DNA of 64,000 nucleotides from NCBI GenBank assembly GCA_023053545.1, contig JAKZAN010000005.1, positions 2,604,001 through 2,668,000 on the forward strand, in the 5' to 3' direction. Within the stretch, counting starts at the first letter, position 1. Each line of letters opens with the position of its first letter. Below the pieces are notes generated by a model. The model was not told the DNA's origin. It did no database searches and saw only the letters and a program-made list of their open reading frames with translations. This DNA comes from Lepidurus packardi (lineage: Eukaryota > Arthropoda > Branchiopoda > Notostraca > Triopsidae). The translations under genes and the position numbers were made by a program. Shown piece by piece: positions 44,301 to 64,000 of the stretch.

Positions 44301-44697
44301 AGTCTTGCCAGGTCCAAAGCGGAGGCTTATTTCCCTTACGGGAAACCTCTCCTTGATCGGTTGTGGATTCCTCGGCAGCTGGCGCCTTCTCTTGTTGCCA
44401 TTTTTCGTGATCATACAGTACACGCGACGACCGTCCTCTTCCACGACCGGCACCCTCCGGGTCTCCATTGGTATTCGGTCGAACAATTTGTTCAGATGGC
44501 CAGGTAGTACCACGACCCCTACCCCGACCCCTTCCGCCACCTCGTCCACGACCTTGCTGTCCTCCGGCTGCATTCTCAGGCTGGTCAACTACGTTGTCTT
44601 CATAGGAAGCAACGGCCAATCGGCCAGAACCGACAGTATTCCGAGGTTTTCGTCCTGCATTGTCTGAGTTCCGGGAATACGGTTTCTGATAGTTCAT
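35391..44697 (-). CDS. ZNFX1: ZNFX1-like NFX1-type zinc finger SF1 RNA helicase
   Basis: ZNFX1 is an antiviral RNA sensor in vertebrates and acts in small-RNA inheritance in nematodes. Twelve exons, complement of 35391..36157, 36219..36493, 36547..36764, 36837..36948, 37019..37199, 37252..37912, 38157..39038, 39099..39242, 39302..39573, 40696..40779, 40840..42429 and 43173..44697, give about 2236 residues; the frame closes everywhere. A splice acceptor at about 44715 implies an upstream UTR exon. Order: RGG-type tract ([15 protein letters not shown], about residues 49-63); Armadillo-like region to 508; helicase core with GPPGTGKT (about 635), [38 protein letters not shown] and [14 protein letters not shown]; then a long series of Cys-rich NFX1-type fingers; a RING-like [13 protein letters not shown] segment; and finally an RZ finger ([29 protein letters not shown]). 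A 30-bp duplication at 41465-41524 gives a repeated PVPGTSAV motif in a linker. No catalytic loss is seen. Confidence 0.95.
39815..40550. repeat. Triplicated segment inside a ZNFX1 intron
   Basis: In the 1.1-kb intron 39574-40695 a segment occurs three times: about 39815-39912 (partial), 40146-40340 and 40369-40550. Shared blocks are TTGGCATGCAAA, TGACGTC.CGAA, AATAAACAAATCTC.CGGCTA and CCATGGATACG. Between the first and second copies a shorter unit (CTTAGTAACAG..) repeats about three times at 39950-40085. No gene is visible in it. Confidence 0.8.
41465..41524. repeat. 30-bp tandem duplication in ZNFX1 coding sequence
   Basis: GCAGACGTACCGGGAACGGG occurs twice at 30-base spacing, in frame. 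It encodes a duplicated PVPGTSAV motif in a disordered linker of the helicase. Confidence 0.85.
42785..42868 (-). repeat. Dispersed repeat family R, copy 1 (in ZNFX1 intron 1)
   Basis: Read on the minus strand it gives CTTAGCTTGTTACAC, then CCGCCAGGTGGCG and GTGTATGAA. These match, in order, the plus-strand copies at about 46445, 54048 and 62191. Confidence 0.65.
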
Positions 44698-44818
44698 GTT
44701 TCCCCTTCGGCTTCTGAAAAAAAAAATAAAAAACGTTGCTTTGACAAGCACCAACCACGCATTCTTTTGGCAAAGTAAAAGAGTTTTCTGCTGTATTATA
44801 TTGCATATATTATGTGCA

Positions 44819-44878
44819 GGGCCGTACCCAGAATTTTGTTTCGGGAGGTAACCCCCCTAACCCCCACTGGGTACGGGC
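44819..44878. repeat. Short inverted repeat (hairpin) of a likely mobile-element remnant
   Basis: GGCCGTACCCAG at about 44820 is answered by CTGGGTACGGGC at 44867-44878, with a G-run and C-run (TCGGGAGGT..CCCCC) between. The 60-bp unit can fold back almost completely. Similar GTACCCAG/CTGGGTAC palindromes are, as far as I recall, common as ends of non-autonomous elements. It is just upstream of the ZNFX1 5' UTR acceptor. Confidence 0.6.
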
Positions 44879-46444
44879 GTGATTGTGTGGTTAATAGCGT
44901 TCGTCACGGTAACTGAAACCCCGTTTGTAATCTAAGCAGGATACATGACTCATTTATATTTATCTAATCAAATGAAATTTACGTTACATATGTTGTTTGA
45001 CACTAGCTAAGTTAATTATAATTTTCGTTTTTACTTTTACAAAACCAAGATATAACTTTAATGCTTACAATTAGAATTAGGCATCTAAACAATATGGCTG
45101 ACGTGACACGTGCAAAGGCGATACTTAGCAGATAAGTTAGAACTAACTGCATGGGAAGGACTAGTCCTACAGTAATTGTTCAGAATCATAAATTACAGGT
45201 ACGACTTACCCTGTGCTTTTCATAATTATAAGATTAAAAGTGTTCTGAATAGCTTGCAATCATACGCAGGCAGCATAGCTTAATCTCCGCTAAATTACGC
45301 CAAACACACTACTGTCTAGGTTTCACTAACTGCAGAAGTGAGTGGATTACAAATTGCAGTTCCTAGGACTTCCGTTGCGACGCAAGCAATTAGGTGCTGC
45401 CACTAGACCTCAGTGAACTGTACTATTTTTAGAAGACGCCGGAACAAGGACAGCACATGTTGCACACTGTTCAAGAACTGTACTACTACTAATACAAGTG
45501 AAGAACGAAAAATAGGTTTAAAGCTTTGTCTTTGATTTTTTGTCTTTGTCTTTTTTGTTCTTTGTCTTTGAAGTAAGAAGGTACGCTTTCAAAACTAAAC
45601 AAAGAAGCATCTCTTTTACGAGCCCAAATTTGATTATTTCTTTTTCTCTTTATCTAACAGGGCTTGTCATCATTTTGCCATTCCTGACCGCTGACGTTTT
45701 GGTGACTATATACACTAGAACGTCGTTCAGACGTTTTATCTACATCTAATTAGTATATACATACGTATTTTCCATTTGTCTTAGTTTACCTTAGTTACGT
45801 CGGCTCATTTGTTACAATCTCCGTAGCTCGACTTATAACAAGCGCAAACAGCACTAGGCTAATTTTGATTAAAGACTATTTTTAGCGCATAGTGACACAT
45901 AGCTAAAAAATTAGAGCTTTAGGTCAAAACCCCCAAAGATAAGCCAAAATGACGAGAAGGGAACAGCTGACGACAACGACTTTTTAAACTTTAACGGCAT
46001 CTGGTATCGGTTGTATTCATGTTTTTAAAATTTATGCAGCATACGGAATACATAGCAATGAACAATCTACGAATTAACATAAGAGAAGTAACAGAGTCAC
46101 TGATAAACTTATAGGAAAGGAAAACAATAGCAGACGTTTTTTAGTCATTTGGGTACATAAGTGAACACCAGTATAGCCCAGTATAGACGTAGAGACTACG
46201 GATGGCAGCACGGTACTTTAACACGGTACTCTAGCACGGTAACATTCGACGGTCCACTTGCTCTTCGTGTAAGTGTTGCTAAACGCGTCACACTATTGCG
46301 GGGCGTAACAGAGTCGTATCAGGATCTGCTGTGCAAAAATGATAGCAAACTCGGATCCAACTCGGATCGAAAGAACAGCATTTTTATGGGCAATCATTCA
46401 TGCAACTTCGCGTTCCTAATTCACAACAACTGTTGCAAATTACA

Positions 46445-46545
46445 ACTTAGCTTGTTACACGCAGGGTTTTGCTGGGTGTATATGAACGCGCTTTGCTTCT
46501 GGGCATTAAACCACAAGCAGGTTAACACGTATCAAGTCAGAAATT
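46445..46545 (+). repeat. Dispersed repeat family R, copy 2
   Basis: It contains CTTAGCTTGTTACACGC, GGGTGTATATGAACGCGC, then TGCTTCTGGGCATTAAA. Same order as at 54048 and 62191, lacking the CTACCGCAAGG block. Confidence 0.7.
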
Positions 46546-47299
46546 ATGGCTAACAAAATTTTAATCGAGCTAGTCCTGTTTTCTTTTGATTTCTATTTTC
46601 TCTTTCCGTGAAAGCTTAAAAGAGCTTTCCCCAAATCTCTGTTTCTCCACTTTCAAAGTTTATAAACGAACCGCAAACAGATAAGAAAGAGATCGATGTA
46701 TTAATTTATTAATAATAAGCATTATGAATCAGTAATTATACCGTCTGGGACCTCGAAGATTAAAGTCGATACTCTACTACGGTTGTTGGCTCATCGACTC
46801 ATTGCAGTGTTTTTCGGCAGGAGCCAAGTTCTTAAGGTGATTCTCAAACTGGTACGCGTATAGAACAGCCCCAACCCGTATTTTACAAATACAAACACTA
46901 GCGCAAGTCAACCAAACCCTTGACATACGCTCCTCATGTATTGACTGCATGTCGTTAAGCCAGAAACGTGTACAGCAACTTTCCAAAGCAAAGCTCCGTG
47001 TCTGAAACCACATTTCTCGCTACTGTTTGTTAACCTAACCCGCTTGGCGCTGGAATGTGCTCTGTATTATTTTGCTGCCATGGGAACGTTGAAATAGACT
47101 TGCCCTCTCTTGAAGACTTGCGTCTTACCTGCGTCGCGTACAATATCCCGTAGAAGTATCTTTCTGACTCGGAAACCGGTCAGGATAAGCGTAACCGGTC
47201 GGGACATATGTAGCAGCATGATTCCTCGTATACTAGCAAACTGTACCGTGCCAAACAGTTGACGGAGATTCCATAGTAAAGGTTGGTAAGTGCTTAATT

Positions 47300-53608
<6,309 letters not shown>

Positions 53609-53861
53609 TTTGCTAAAATTTGGTGCATTCCATTACCTGGATATACAGGGGGACAGTAGTATCATCTCTAAGTTCACAATGATTTGAAGTAAGCCTCGCT
53701 TTGTGTGAGTTTATGGTGTATATGACTGTGTTTATGACTACCGTCCGTTTATGACTATGCACTTGGGATATACCAACAGATCTAATTGAACTGCCATGAA
53801 ATAGTCTCAGTTTGTAATTATGTACCCGCTCCGTCCACGAGAATATAATTTTCGACTCTAT

Positions 53862-53867
53862 AATAAA
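53862..53867 (+). terminator. Polyadenylation signal of the eys-like gene
   Basis: AATAAA lies 254 bases after the stop codon, in the sense orientation, the first such hexamer downstream. Confidence 0.55.
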
Positions 53868-54047
53868 CATAAGTGACCTAAGACTTCTATATTTTTAGAA
53901 GTTCTTAATCTGCTACTTTCCAATTTCACCCTTGACTAGTTTTGGGGAATGAAAGAAATGTTTATGCATGATTGGGAGCGGTATGTTGGCATGCTGAAAG
54001 CTCCTAACTAAAAAAGAATTAAAAATAAATTATTAAAGCTCCAGATT

Positions 54048-54450
54048 GGTTAAACTCAAGCTACCGCAAGGAGGCGCGCTGTACTTAGCATGGGTGTATA
54101 TGAACGCGCATGCCTTCTGCGCATAAAAACGGCAAGCAAGATAATTCTATAACAGGTGCTCAATTTGGATGAAAGTTTTCTCAGAACATGCATTCGAATA
54201 GTGTCTAGGGAAACACTTTTCAAATTCACAATGCTCCAGTTTTTCGTATCGGTAAAAATAATAATTTTCATATTTCAAATTAATGAAGGGCAAAGTACAA
54301 AAAAGAAAACTTCCTTGCTCTTTGCATTTGCATTACGTACATTACTGTCGAAAGGTTTTCTAAAATATGGTCGTACTTTTTAATTTAGACAGCTTCTCCG
54401 GTCTCCGTGCTATCGTGCCATGAAAAACAAAGTATTAGGAAACGTTGACG
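54048..54450 (+). repeat. Dispersed repeat family R, copy 3
   Basis: AAGCTACCGCAAGG.GGCGCG and GTGTATATGAACGCGC match 62191 closely. The similarity continues in patches to about 54450: TTACGTACATTACTGTC and GCTTCTCCGGTCTCCGTGCT, against 62465-62560. The element is thus at least about 370 bp long. Confidence 0.75.
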
Positions 54451-57400
54451 CCTAATTCTATTGATTCCATGTAAATGCATAGTCAACTTTTATTTATTAT
54501 ACCTCAAACCTTTAATTATTTGTATTTGGTTTTATTTACTTATATTTTACTGATTTTTTTGTAATTGCAACTTCATTTGGTTTTGCCATCGGCCTAAGAC
54601 AAACCTTGTTACGGATCAGAGAGGAATCAAAGATTAAACAGAACAACTAGGGGACAATGATTACAGCTTATGGCTTTTTTGTTTTCTTGCTTTCTGCAAT
54701 GTTAGAATTAACTGTATATTAGCTGCTAAAAGTAGAACATACCAAAGTATACCCCATAGCTAAGCTAAGGAAATTCCCTTTGTGTATTCTCGCGTTCCAT
54801 TAAAGGAACCGCAAAATTAGCATATGCAGATACAAGCAAGCGGTGAAACCGAACGAGGGTAAAGATCTAATACGTGAAAGTCCAACAGGTACATCCCCGA
54901 GATAGAAATCAACTAAATAACAGCAATAGCTTACAGCATTCACGATAAGGTTCTCCTTTGTGTAACATAAAGAGTATCACGTACCGTACTATGTAAGTAT
55001 TACATAAGCATTACAACAGATTTGTGTGCTCGCTTAATACACAAAGAGTGTATTTAATGCAACTAGATCTATCCTAAGTCGAATCTACTTTCATTCCAAG
55101 AATGTGTTAAACAACACTATTGTATTCCAGTATGAAGGGATCGATTTGTATGATTTCAACCAATAATTTGCAAAGCTGATCAAAACTTGTTTAACAAACT
55201 ACGTAACCGTAACTTTAACTAATTTTCAAGTCTGAAACTTTGGCTTCTACCAAAATGATGAAGATCACGTATTTCTTCTTTAATCTGAGCCCGGAATTTC
55301 TGCCCAGATAGACAATTGAAATACCGGAACAACGCCGAATCAGATACCTAAATCCTTTCTTAATCTTACTTCGCTTTGAAAAAACTCGTACGTTTCTAAT
55401 TGAGCAACTTATTTTCCCGGTGCTCGGTTTGCCCGTGTTAAACAAAAAGTGTTGTTCATATTTATTCGAAAGTAAGTGGGCCATCGTGAACTACTTGCTA
55501 AGCTAGCGCATGCCTTTCTCCGCGAGCAAAAGCGAACACCCCACTTTCTTCAAAAACGTGGTGGAGATCATCTTTCCTTTCGATAAGAGCTAAAATGTCC
55601 CGTTCCTTGGTCATGTGATTTTCTTTTTTTCCTAGTCTTTCGTTTTTGTTTCTTTCTTTCAAGGCGGCAACACTTCCCTTATAGCATTTCCCGACCCTGA
55701 CTCGAATATTCAAACAAAAGACGCTAATGCTTTAGATTAAACGTGAAATAATGACTACAAACCGATAAAGTATAGCCACAATGGAGAAGTAGGTCCATAT
55801 CTCTAAGCAAATATCCACAACTTTCAGCTATATCCGACCCCAAATGACGTAAAATCAGGAAACGATGCACACAATTCATAAATATCATCTAATTAATGTC
55901 TACGAAGCATGAGTTAATGTATTTTTTTGCTGGCTACCTCGTTCTTTTCAGTAGCAATACTTACAGTTGGGTAGAAAGAGTTTATCTATTTGAAATCCTC
56001 ATAAAAACGCGTCCTTCACACAAATTGCTAGCTTGACATACCTAAGAAGAAGAAAAAAAAGTTTAAGTTTGCTTTTGCGGCGGGTTTAGGGCCGTCAAAA
56101 GAGCTTTCATTACAACGCCTTAAAGCGAGAAAGGGAGCTACAAAATTTCTTGCTTTTTCTAGTTTATGAAAAAGTATTCCACTGCGTGCCCACTTTCTTT
56201 TGCATGGAGAAAGGGCTAGTGGTCCCAGTGGTGAAAATAAGTGGTCAGAGTCCTTCGTCATTTCATTCGCTCTCCCGTCGTGCTGCTTCAGTAGTGTGTT
56301 AAGATTTCGAATTTTATTCTTTACAGTTTCTTTCTGATCCGTTTGCTATAGAGTGTACGACTTCTTGAATGCATTGGAAGGAAGAACGTACTACCTTTCT
56401 TTCTTCCTCTGCTCTGGCGGCACATACACACCAGTTGAACGGGAGACGAGGAAGGTGTTGGACGTGGCTTTCCGGTGCGTAACTCAAAATCAGCGCGCTC
56501 TTTGGAAATACTCTTGAACTGCTGCGCCTGACAATCTGAAAAGAAACCGACCCAAGTCTTACAACCCTTTTCCATCAGTGCAAAAGTTATGTTTCAATTT
56601 TATAGTGCTAAAGCAAAGGTCTCTGTGTAATTTTGAAGCTTGACGAAACTACCTTCTTTTTTGCTCTGTACTACAAAAGTATTTACAGTTTGTGGAACAT
56701 GTGCATTCAACAATAACGGATATATCTACAGACCGGTGCGTGGCTTGCCTATTTAGGTGAGTGCGTAAAAACTTGTACAGTACCGTACAGCGGTAAGGTA
56801 AAACCAGAAACCTTACTTGGGCCTCTTTTGTGCCTCTGTTTTTTCACCACGAAATGGAACAGACGTATTAATGGTTAGTGAAAAATCTCACGTTATAACG
56901 TATTCTTGGCGACTGCCAAACCCAACTAGTCTAATTAGTATTAACCATACGAACAGATGACGTCTGTCCTACTGCTCTCATTTGCGTCCACCCTATCGCT
57001 GGGAATGTGGTGCTAAAATCTATTGGAATCTTCCCTACTTGTTTTCTTCAATTAAACTTTTTCTTCAGCAAAACTGTTTCTGCCAGAGCAAGTTTTGAAG
57101 TTTAATTTTTTTATGCATGTCAAGGAAAATAGTCCTTACAAGGCACAATCCTGAGGTGCGAGGGGAAAGTTGCGGGACCGGGAGATGAGTTGGGAAAGTT
57201 CCGGTCCCATGACTTTCTCCACTTCACAGATTTGGCATTCAACGTATACCTGTAGCTAAGGGTTTCCAAACACGGTTTTGAGCCATAACGTAGACTAAGA
57301 CTAGCTTGCTGGAGGACACTGGTTTGGTACAGAAAGACAAAAAGGGAAGTTACTTTTGTTTTTTTTTCTCTATTTTACATATTTTGCGTAAGGGCTGCGA

Positions 57401-58795
57401 AGAATATGTTTTAACACCAGAGAGCAGAATTGGGTGACGGTTAAGTACTCCTTGCCGAGAAAACGGGGTCAGCTCATGACACCGTTTTCCAGCTTCGGAC
57501 ATTTCAAACCAAACAAATACTTTAGACAACAAAATATCCCAGCATTATTGCCCCCCACAAGTCATCACCGATTCTAAGTGAAAGAGAAAGCGCTCTTCTA
57601 CAAGCGAACAATAGGCCATGCGATACGACACTAACCCATGCCGTATTGAGATGCTCTAGAATGGAACGGTTTGGAGTATTGAATAAACAAGTTAAGAATC
57701 CTGTGTTAGGATTTGAAATTGCAATGATGGTATTAAATAGCACCCGGAAGATTGGGATGTTTAGTCTGTTACCCAATACGACAATCCAAAGAGACTTAGG
57801 AGGAGAAAGCGCTTAGGCTTTTACATTCAGTTATACCATTCCAGCTTGGCAAAAGCTGCAAGTTTGATACACTGGACTTCCTGGAGGAGGAGAAAGCTAC
57901 ACCTATATGCCCTTTATCCTGCCGCAGAGCAGACCACGAAACCTATAAAGCTACTAAAAAAAACCCGCTACGTAATACCTTATCCTCCATGCCGTCATCT
58001 CAAACACAAACTCTACCGCTGGACCACTGCCGTGCATCTTCCACCACACCAGCATTAGTGTACATCCAAATCTGCTAAAATTCCGTCCAGCCCCATTTCA
58101 TTGTTTTCCACCTATTCTTATCTGTTACTTGCTTATTCTGTCGGAATAGTGTCTTGAAGGGTTCAAAGGTGGCAGCGTAAGCTTTCTCATGCACACGTGG
58201 AAGTGACAATAAGTGTAGCAACCACAAAGAGAAATCTTTCGCCAAGATACTCGTTGCGTCTACACACTGTTGAATTCAGCGCGAAGGAACCTGGCCCTAT
58301 TCGTAATGATTTCACAAGGGGGATACCACGGGCAAGGCAAAAAAAGTGAAAACGGATCTATTTGCGTGGGCCTTTTTCCTTGTTATCCCGGGCGGGGAAA
58401 ACGCGTAAATGATTTCGTCCTGAAACTTTCTCCCTTCTCTCCGACTCATTTTACTGCTAAGGAAGGCTAGCCTCACTACATCGTTAAGTGGGACAAGGAA
58501 AGTTATTTTCTTCCTCCTCCTCCTCTTTGCCATACCGTACTACTCGACTGCCCTTTTCATTACAGCCTTACATTTGGGTCTGACCCCATTTTCACCTTCA
58601 GTGGCACCTCCCGGCGAGGTACATGCTGTGGCCAAACGGTATGAGACGTACTAGGCCTAATCCGTAATCCCGAAGATGTATATAACTAAGAGGCTTACTT
58701 TGCTGACAATACTCGGGTCTTTACATTTGTCAACATGGACAAGTAAATGCTTTTCTTTCTTTCTTGAATGTCTACTTTATGAGCTACTTTGTGCA

Positions 58796-58858
58796 GAAAT
58801 AAAAGTTTCCGACGTTTCCCATAAGGTCAGGCGGGAACTCGCAGTGGTACTTCGGCCT
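58796..58858 (+). repeat. Dispersed repeat fragment, copy B
   Basis: TTTCCCATAAGGTCAGGCG is identical to the segment near 15327, followed by a 13-base insertion and then the shared ACTTCGG block. Confidence 0.5.
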
Positions 58859-59242
58859 GCTGTGCCACTGGTGCAACGACAGACAATAATGAATAATAAA
58901 CAGTGAACCGGACGAAGGGCTTTCCTGAGCTGGTTTTCCTAGCGTTACTCCGGCTTGGTATTTTCTCGCTTGATAGCTTTCTTTTTAGGCAGGATAAAAC
59001 GTGGAATCCTTAAGCTTACTCGTATCTCACAAAAGTGGAATATACAGAATAGTAATATCAATTAAAACGGACGTTTCGCGTAACTTCTGCCATTTACATT
59101 CTGGAAAAGATTATAATATTTTTTTTAATTAACCGTGTTAATGGTATACAATAGTTTCCTGTGATATTTGCAAATTATTTCATTAGAATCGTTTGATTTT
59201 TCTTTCAGGTTTTTTATTTTGTGCAAAAAAACTTGACGAAAG

Positions 59243-61009
<1,767 letters not shown>

Positions 61010-62190
61010 GAAAGAAGTGAAGCTGCAAGTCCTCCCTCCAAAAAGTTCCAGGGGGATTCGTTATGGAAAAGGAGACCATGACGCTGCCTTTGTTGTGCCT
61101 CTAGTCGTCTTTGTACAGACAAGGCAAATTTAGTGCGGCGCATTTATAAACATTTGATAGTTTTCAGTGGAGAGATTACGCAACGTTAGACCTAACGTTA
61201 AAGCCCAATAGAAAAGGAGAGCCAAACTTCTCTTATTTTTACTGCTTGACGGCGGAACTACACACTATAGCAGTAAAACCAAGAAAAAATAATAGCCGTA
61301 ATCGTATACATCAAGTAAATTTATTATTCTACTCTCAGCGAAGCAAAGGGTGGAGCAAAGACGGGGAGAAAATTGCACATAATGGATCATGTAATGTACA
61401 TACATCAAAGCTCATGTGTTTTCAACGTGGGCAAGGTTCTACAGTTTCGATTCCATGCCAAAACCATGTTAAGTGCAAGCAAAGTTAAGCCTAAAACATC
61501 TGCAAGTATTACTGCGCAATACTGAAAGTGAGAACTGAGCGAGAAAGAAACGGGAAGAAACACCACTGGAGGATATATTTTAAGACTTCGCGCTGTGATC
61601 GTATAATTTATTAAGGGATTTTCCTTGAATTGACGCTCTTTCGCAATCAAAGAAATCGTTCGTTATACGGAATTGTGAGATGTTTGTTAATTATAATCTC
61701 GCCTTGCCTTCCAAAGTTATATTGTGTAACTAAAATACGGAAAAACCTAGCAAGGTGCTTCGATTTAGTTCAATTTTTGGGTAGACTGTCTACTTTTTAC
61801 ATCACTTCTTTGTGCGTGTTTTTTTTTCTTTGAATTTATGTTTGACTATTAGTTGTGGCTGGTTTACACAACATATTGTAATGGCCTTCTTGGGCTCGTT
61901 TTTTTCTTATCTTTTATGCCGAATGGACCAACAAGACAAATAATACAAGCCCCTTGGCTGGCTCTGTGGGTTTGCAATCAAGCCATCAGTTTCTGATTAC
62001 TGTTTACCCGGGCGTCCCATTTCCAGTGCGGAAATTCCACACTGATTTCGGATTTACTAAGCTTACATCCTTCCGTAATATATAGCAAGCAGATGCGCTT
62101 TTATTTTGAATTTTTTCCTTCAAGAAAACCCAAGGCTGGACAACCAAACCAACGTAAATGAATTTTAACTCAATTTAAGACTCCCGTATT

Positions 62191-62600
62191 GCTTAGCTTG
62201 TTACACCCAAGCTACCGCAAGGTGGCGCGCTCTCTTTTGCATGAGTGTATATGAACGCGCAATGGCTCTGGGGATAAAACGACATCCAGGATAACTTAAT
62301 AACCACGTACTAAACGTGCATGCATGTTTTCTTTTAAAAATTCTCTAAATTAATCTCTCGGGCCTGTTGCTTTCCACATTCTTTCATAGGTGAAAATTAG
62401 GTCTTCTTTTCCATTCATGATTGTAAAAATAAAAACGTAAAACTGCCATGGATTTTTTGTTCGTATTACCTACATTACTCTCAAGAGTTTTAGGTAAAAA
62501 TCTCGGTAATTTTTACTTAAGATTGCTTCTGCCTTCCGCATGCTATGCGTGCCCTAAAAACCTAAGCTTACGGGTAAATGAACACAATAAGATATCTATG
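62191..62600 (+). repeat. Dispersed repeat family R, copy 4 (most complete)
   Basis: It starts GCTTAGCTTGTTACACCCAA, then GCTACCGCAAGGTGGCGCGC, GAGTGTATATGAACGCGCAA, GGGATAAAACGACATCC. Downstream blocks to about 62600 match copy 3. It contains no long open frame, so it is probably a non-autonomous element. Confidence 0.75.
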
Positions 62601-62989
62601 CACAATAATAATAAATTAACACAATACCTCTACTTCCGTTTTCGATATTACAACTAGTGTAGAAGGGTTTGTTGATGCTCCTACTTGTGCGTTACATACA
62701 AGGAAATATGTGCCAGTAGATCGATCGAGGATTCCTAAGTAATGCAGCACACCAAGGATTACTGATACTTTGAGCACCCTTCGAGCGAATATAAGATGCA
62801 TCAAATTCCCCTTGCTTGTGTTGCAAACAAATGAGTCGGCAAAGTGATGCGAATCTTCTACCAGAAAATTTGCATAGCCTAGACCAGACGCCCTTTTCGT
62901 TTTTTAAAAAAGACAGAACAAAGGGTGAGCGACCCTCTGGAGCAATCCGACCATTAAAAAAAAGGAACGTTCACGCTTGAGTACTTTAT

Positions 62990-63301
62990 ATGTGGCTGCT
63001 TCCCCAGCCTAACATCTATGCACGAAAAAGAGCACTGGATTCCACACTGACAACTTTTTTGCGGCAGTTCTGGCACACGGATTACTGGAGACGCCTGCGT
63101 GGTCTGCTACTACTCCGTCTCGAAGTCCATACGTGCGTAATACGGAGCTTGTCTGCCTTGGAGGGGTTGATCGAGGAACTCGGCCCAACACATGGCCAGT
63201 ATGACAGGAACTCCGTCGAGAGACAGTTATATTTCTATGGCCAGAAACACTTCAAACAACGTTTGACTCGCATAGTAGCTAACACCTGTGAACTCCAGTA
63301 G
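62990..63301 (+). CDS. Possible small protein or exon, 103 codons, unrecognised
   Basis: An ATG-started frame reading MWLLPQPNIYARKRALDSTL, with balanced, basic, Leu/Arg-rich composition (DYWRRLRGLLLLRLEV, KHFKQRLTRIVANTCEL). It is somewhat longer and less biased than chance frames nearby. No family is recognised and no splice partners are evident. It could be an exon of a gene continuing beyond the window, a mobile-element fragment, or noise. Confidence 0.2.
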   Translation: MWLLPQPNIYARKRALDSTLTTFLRQFWHTDYWRRLRGLLLLRLEVHTCVIRSLSALEGLIEELGPTHGQYDRNSVERQLYFYGQKHFKQRLTRIVANTCELQ

Positions 63302-64000
63302 GATCTCTTCTCAAAACGAAGTGTGCCTTTTTGAAATTCATGGGCACTAGGTAATCTTATGAAGCATCTTGCCTAATTATCGGAACTTAAGATAAAGGTA
63401 AAACTTTTTTTGCAAAACTTAATCGTGGTGCACGTGTTCAATGCTGCCTTGCGAAAGAACAGCTATTCAGACAAGAAAGAGGTAAAGTTGCTCATAAGGC
63501 GATTAGGAGGAAAGACGTCACTTGTGCGGTAGATCACATCAGGTATTCGAGGGAGAACTCGAGAGCTATGTAGGAAAAAAAGATTCCATATTTATCGTAG
63601 ATTAATATATAATTAAGAACTTTCTGAATGCTACCTTTCGTCAGTTGCAGAATTCATAAAATATAAGCCAGCCCATATTTAGCTGTGGAATAAACACATC
63701 AGACATTGTTGATCTGAGGCATTCGGATCAGAAGCATCAACAAAAGTGTATATATTATTTTAAAAAAACGTATATCAGCAAGAGGTCTAGAATTCAATGG
63801 GAGATAAAAGGATATGTTTAAACCTATGGCTTGAAAGACATGCATCCCAGCTTCCGTCTATTGATCTCCTGACCTCAGCCAGCTTTTAAAAGCCCGTGTG
63901 CAATGCTTGTGGTAAGCTGGGCATTCCTCACTGGAACCAAAACGAACGTAATGTAAATAATAAAAATCATAAAAAAGAAAATAGTTTACGGAAGAAAAAA

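Larger units (their letters stand above)
44698..47299. other. Intergenic between divergent ZNFX1 and eys-like genes
   Basis: It contains the hairpin at 44819, a copy of repeat family R at 46445, and the presumed promoters of both genes. No supported coding frame was seen; the 130-codon frame at 46161-46553 overlaps repeat R and is not accepted. Confidence 0.5.
53868..59242. other. Intergenic region with repeats, no supported gene
   Basis: About 5.4 kb. Contains repeat R copy 3 (54048) and the second copy of the CCATAAGGTCAGGCG repeat (58796). Open frames are below 90 codons and show no family motifs or consistent exon chains. The proximal part before 59243 should hold the protease promoter; a T-rich acceptor ends at about 59208, suggesting a 5' UTR exon. 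Confidence 0.5.
61010..64000. other. Intergenic region after the protease
   Basis: No conserved gene recognised. It contains repeat R copy 4 at 62191-62600 and one plus-strand frame of 103 codons at 62990. The window ends in AT-rich sequence. Confidence 0.5.

Noticed and set aside
46161-46553. 130-codon plus-strand frame
   Set aside because: Its second half lies in dispersed repeat R and the frame is not shared by the other copies.
57846-58058. 70-codon basic frame
   Set aside because: Short, no conserved features, and other frames at the same place are equally open.

Overview
The window looks like arthropod nuclear DNA, most likely a branchiopod crustacean such as a water flea. The evidence is many short GT-AG introns of about 50-90 bp, moderately AT-rich intergenic DNA, and a gene set that includes a divergent arthropod ionotropic receptor, an eyes-shut-like protein and a group II PAK. 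No prokaryotic or viral gene organisation is seen. The species assignment is inference only.

Layout, left to right. 1-2222: no supported gene. 2223-5742 (-): mushroom-bodies-tiny/PAK4 kinase, 7 exons. 8992-11748 (+): a PHF10/SAYP-type BAF-complex subunit, 8 exons, whose PHD region stops half way through the first finger. 12127-15034 (-): DPH6 diphthine ammonia ligase fused to two Rid domains, convergent with PHF10. 16125-18549 (+): a FAM161-like ciliary protein with an RFX X-box-like site about 200 bp upstream.

18440-31150 is a tandem-duplication array. A unit holding an aldo-keto reductase (AKR) gene and its flanks is present four times. Unit 0 has lost its whole AKR coding region. Unit 1 carries AKR copy 1 (20380-21618), unit 2 copy 2 (27392-28773) and unit 3 copy 3 (29823-31121), all on the minus strand. 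Unit 2 is split by about 4.5 kb of unrelated DNA (about 22930-27452) carrying an ionotropic receptor gene (24585-27212, +) and a decayed copy of it (22995-23900). AKR copy 2 has lost the stop position used by copy 1 and reads on into the edge of this block. A pogo/Tigger-like terminal sequence lies at the boundary between units 0 and 1.

33159-33902 (-): an unrecognised single-exon protein, followed by a roughly 310-bp tandem duplication. 35391-44697 (-): ZNFX1, a 12-exon SF1 helicase with NFX1-type zinc fingers, a C-terminal RZ finger and an N-terminal RGG region. 47300-53608 (+): eyes shut-like, 11 exons, with EGF and laminin-G domains around a Ser/Thr-rich stretch of about 900 residues. 59243-61009 (+): a secreted trypsin-like serine protease with a CLIP-like six-cysteine module. 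The remaining intergenic DNA contains dispersed repeats, including one family with four recognisable copies.

The genes do not form an operon-like system. Most are unrelated conserved genes. The array is the only region where neighbouring genes share a history. Exon boundaries were placed by hand from splice signals and reading-frame continuity. The frame closes across all exons for every multi-exon gene except the 5' end of the ionotropic receptor.
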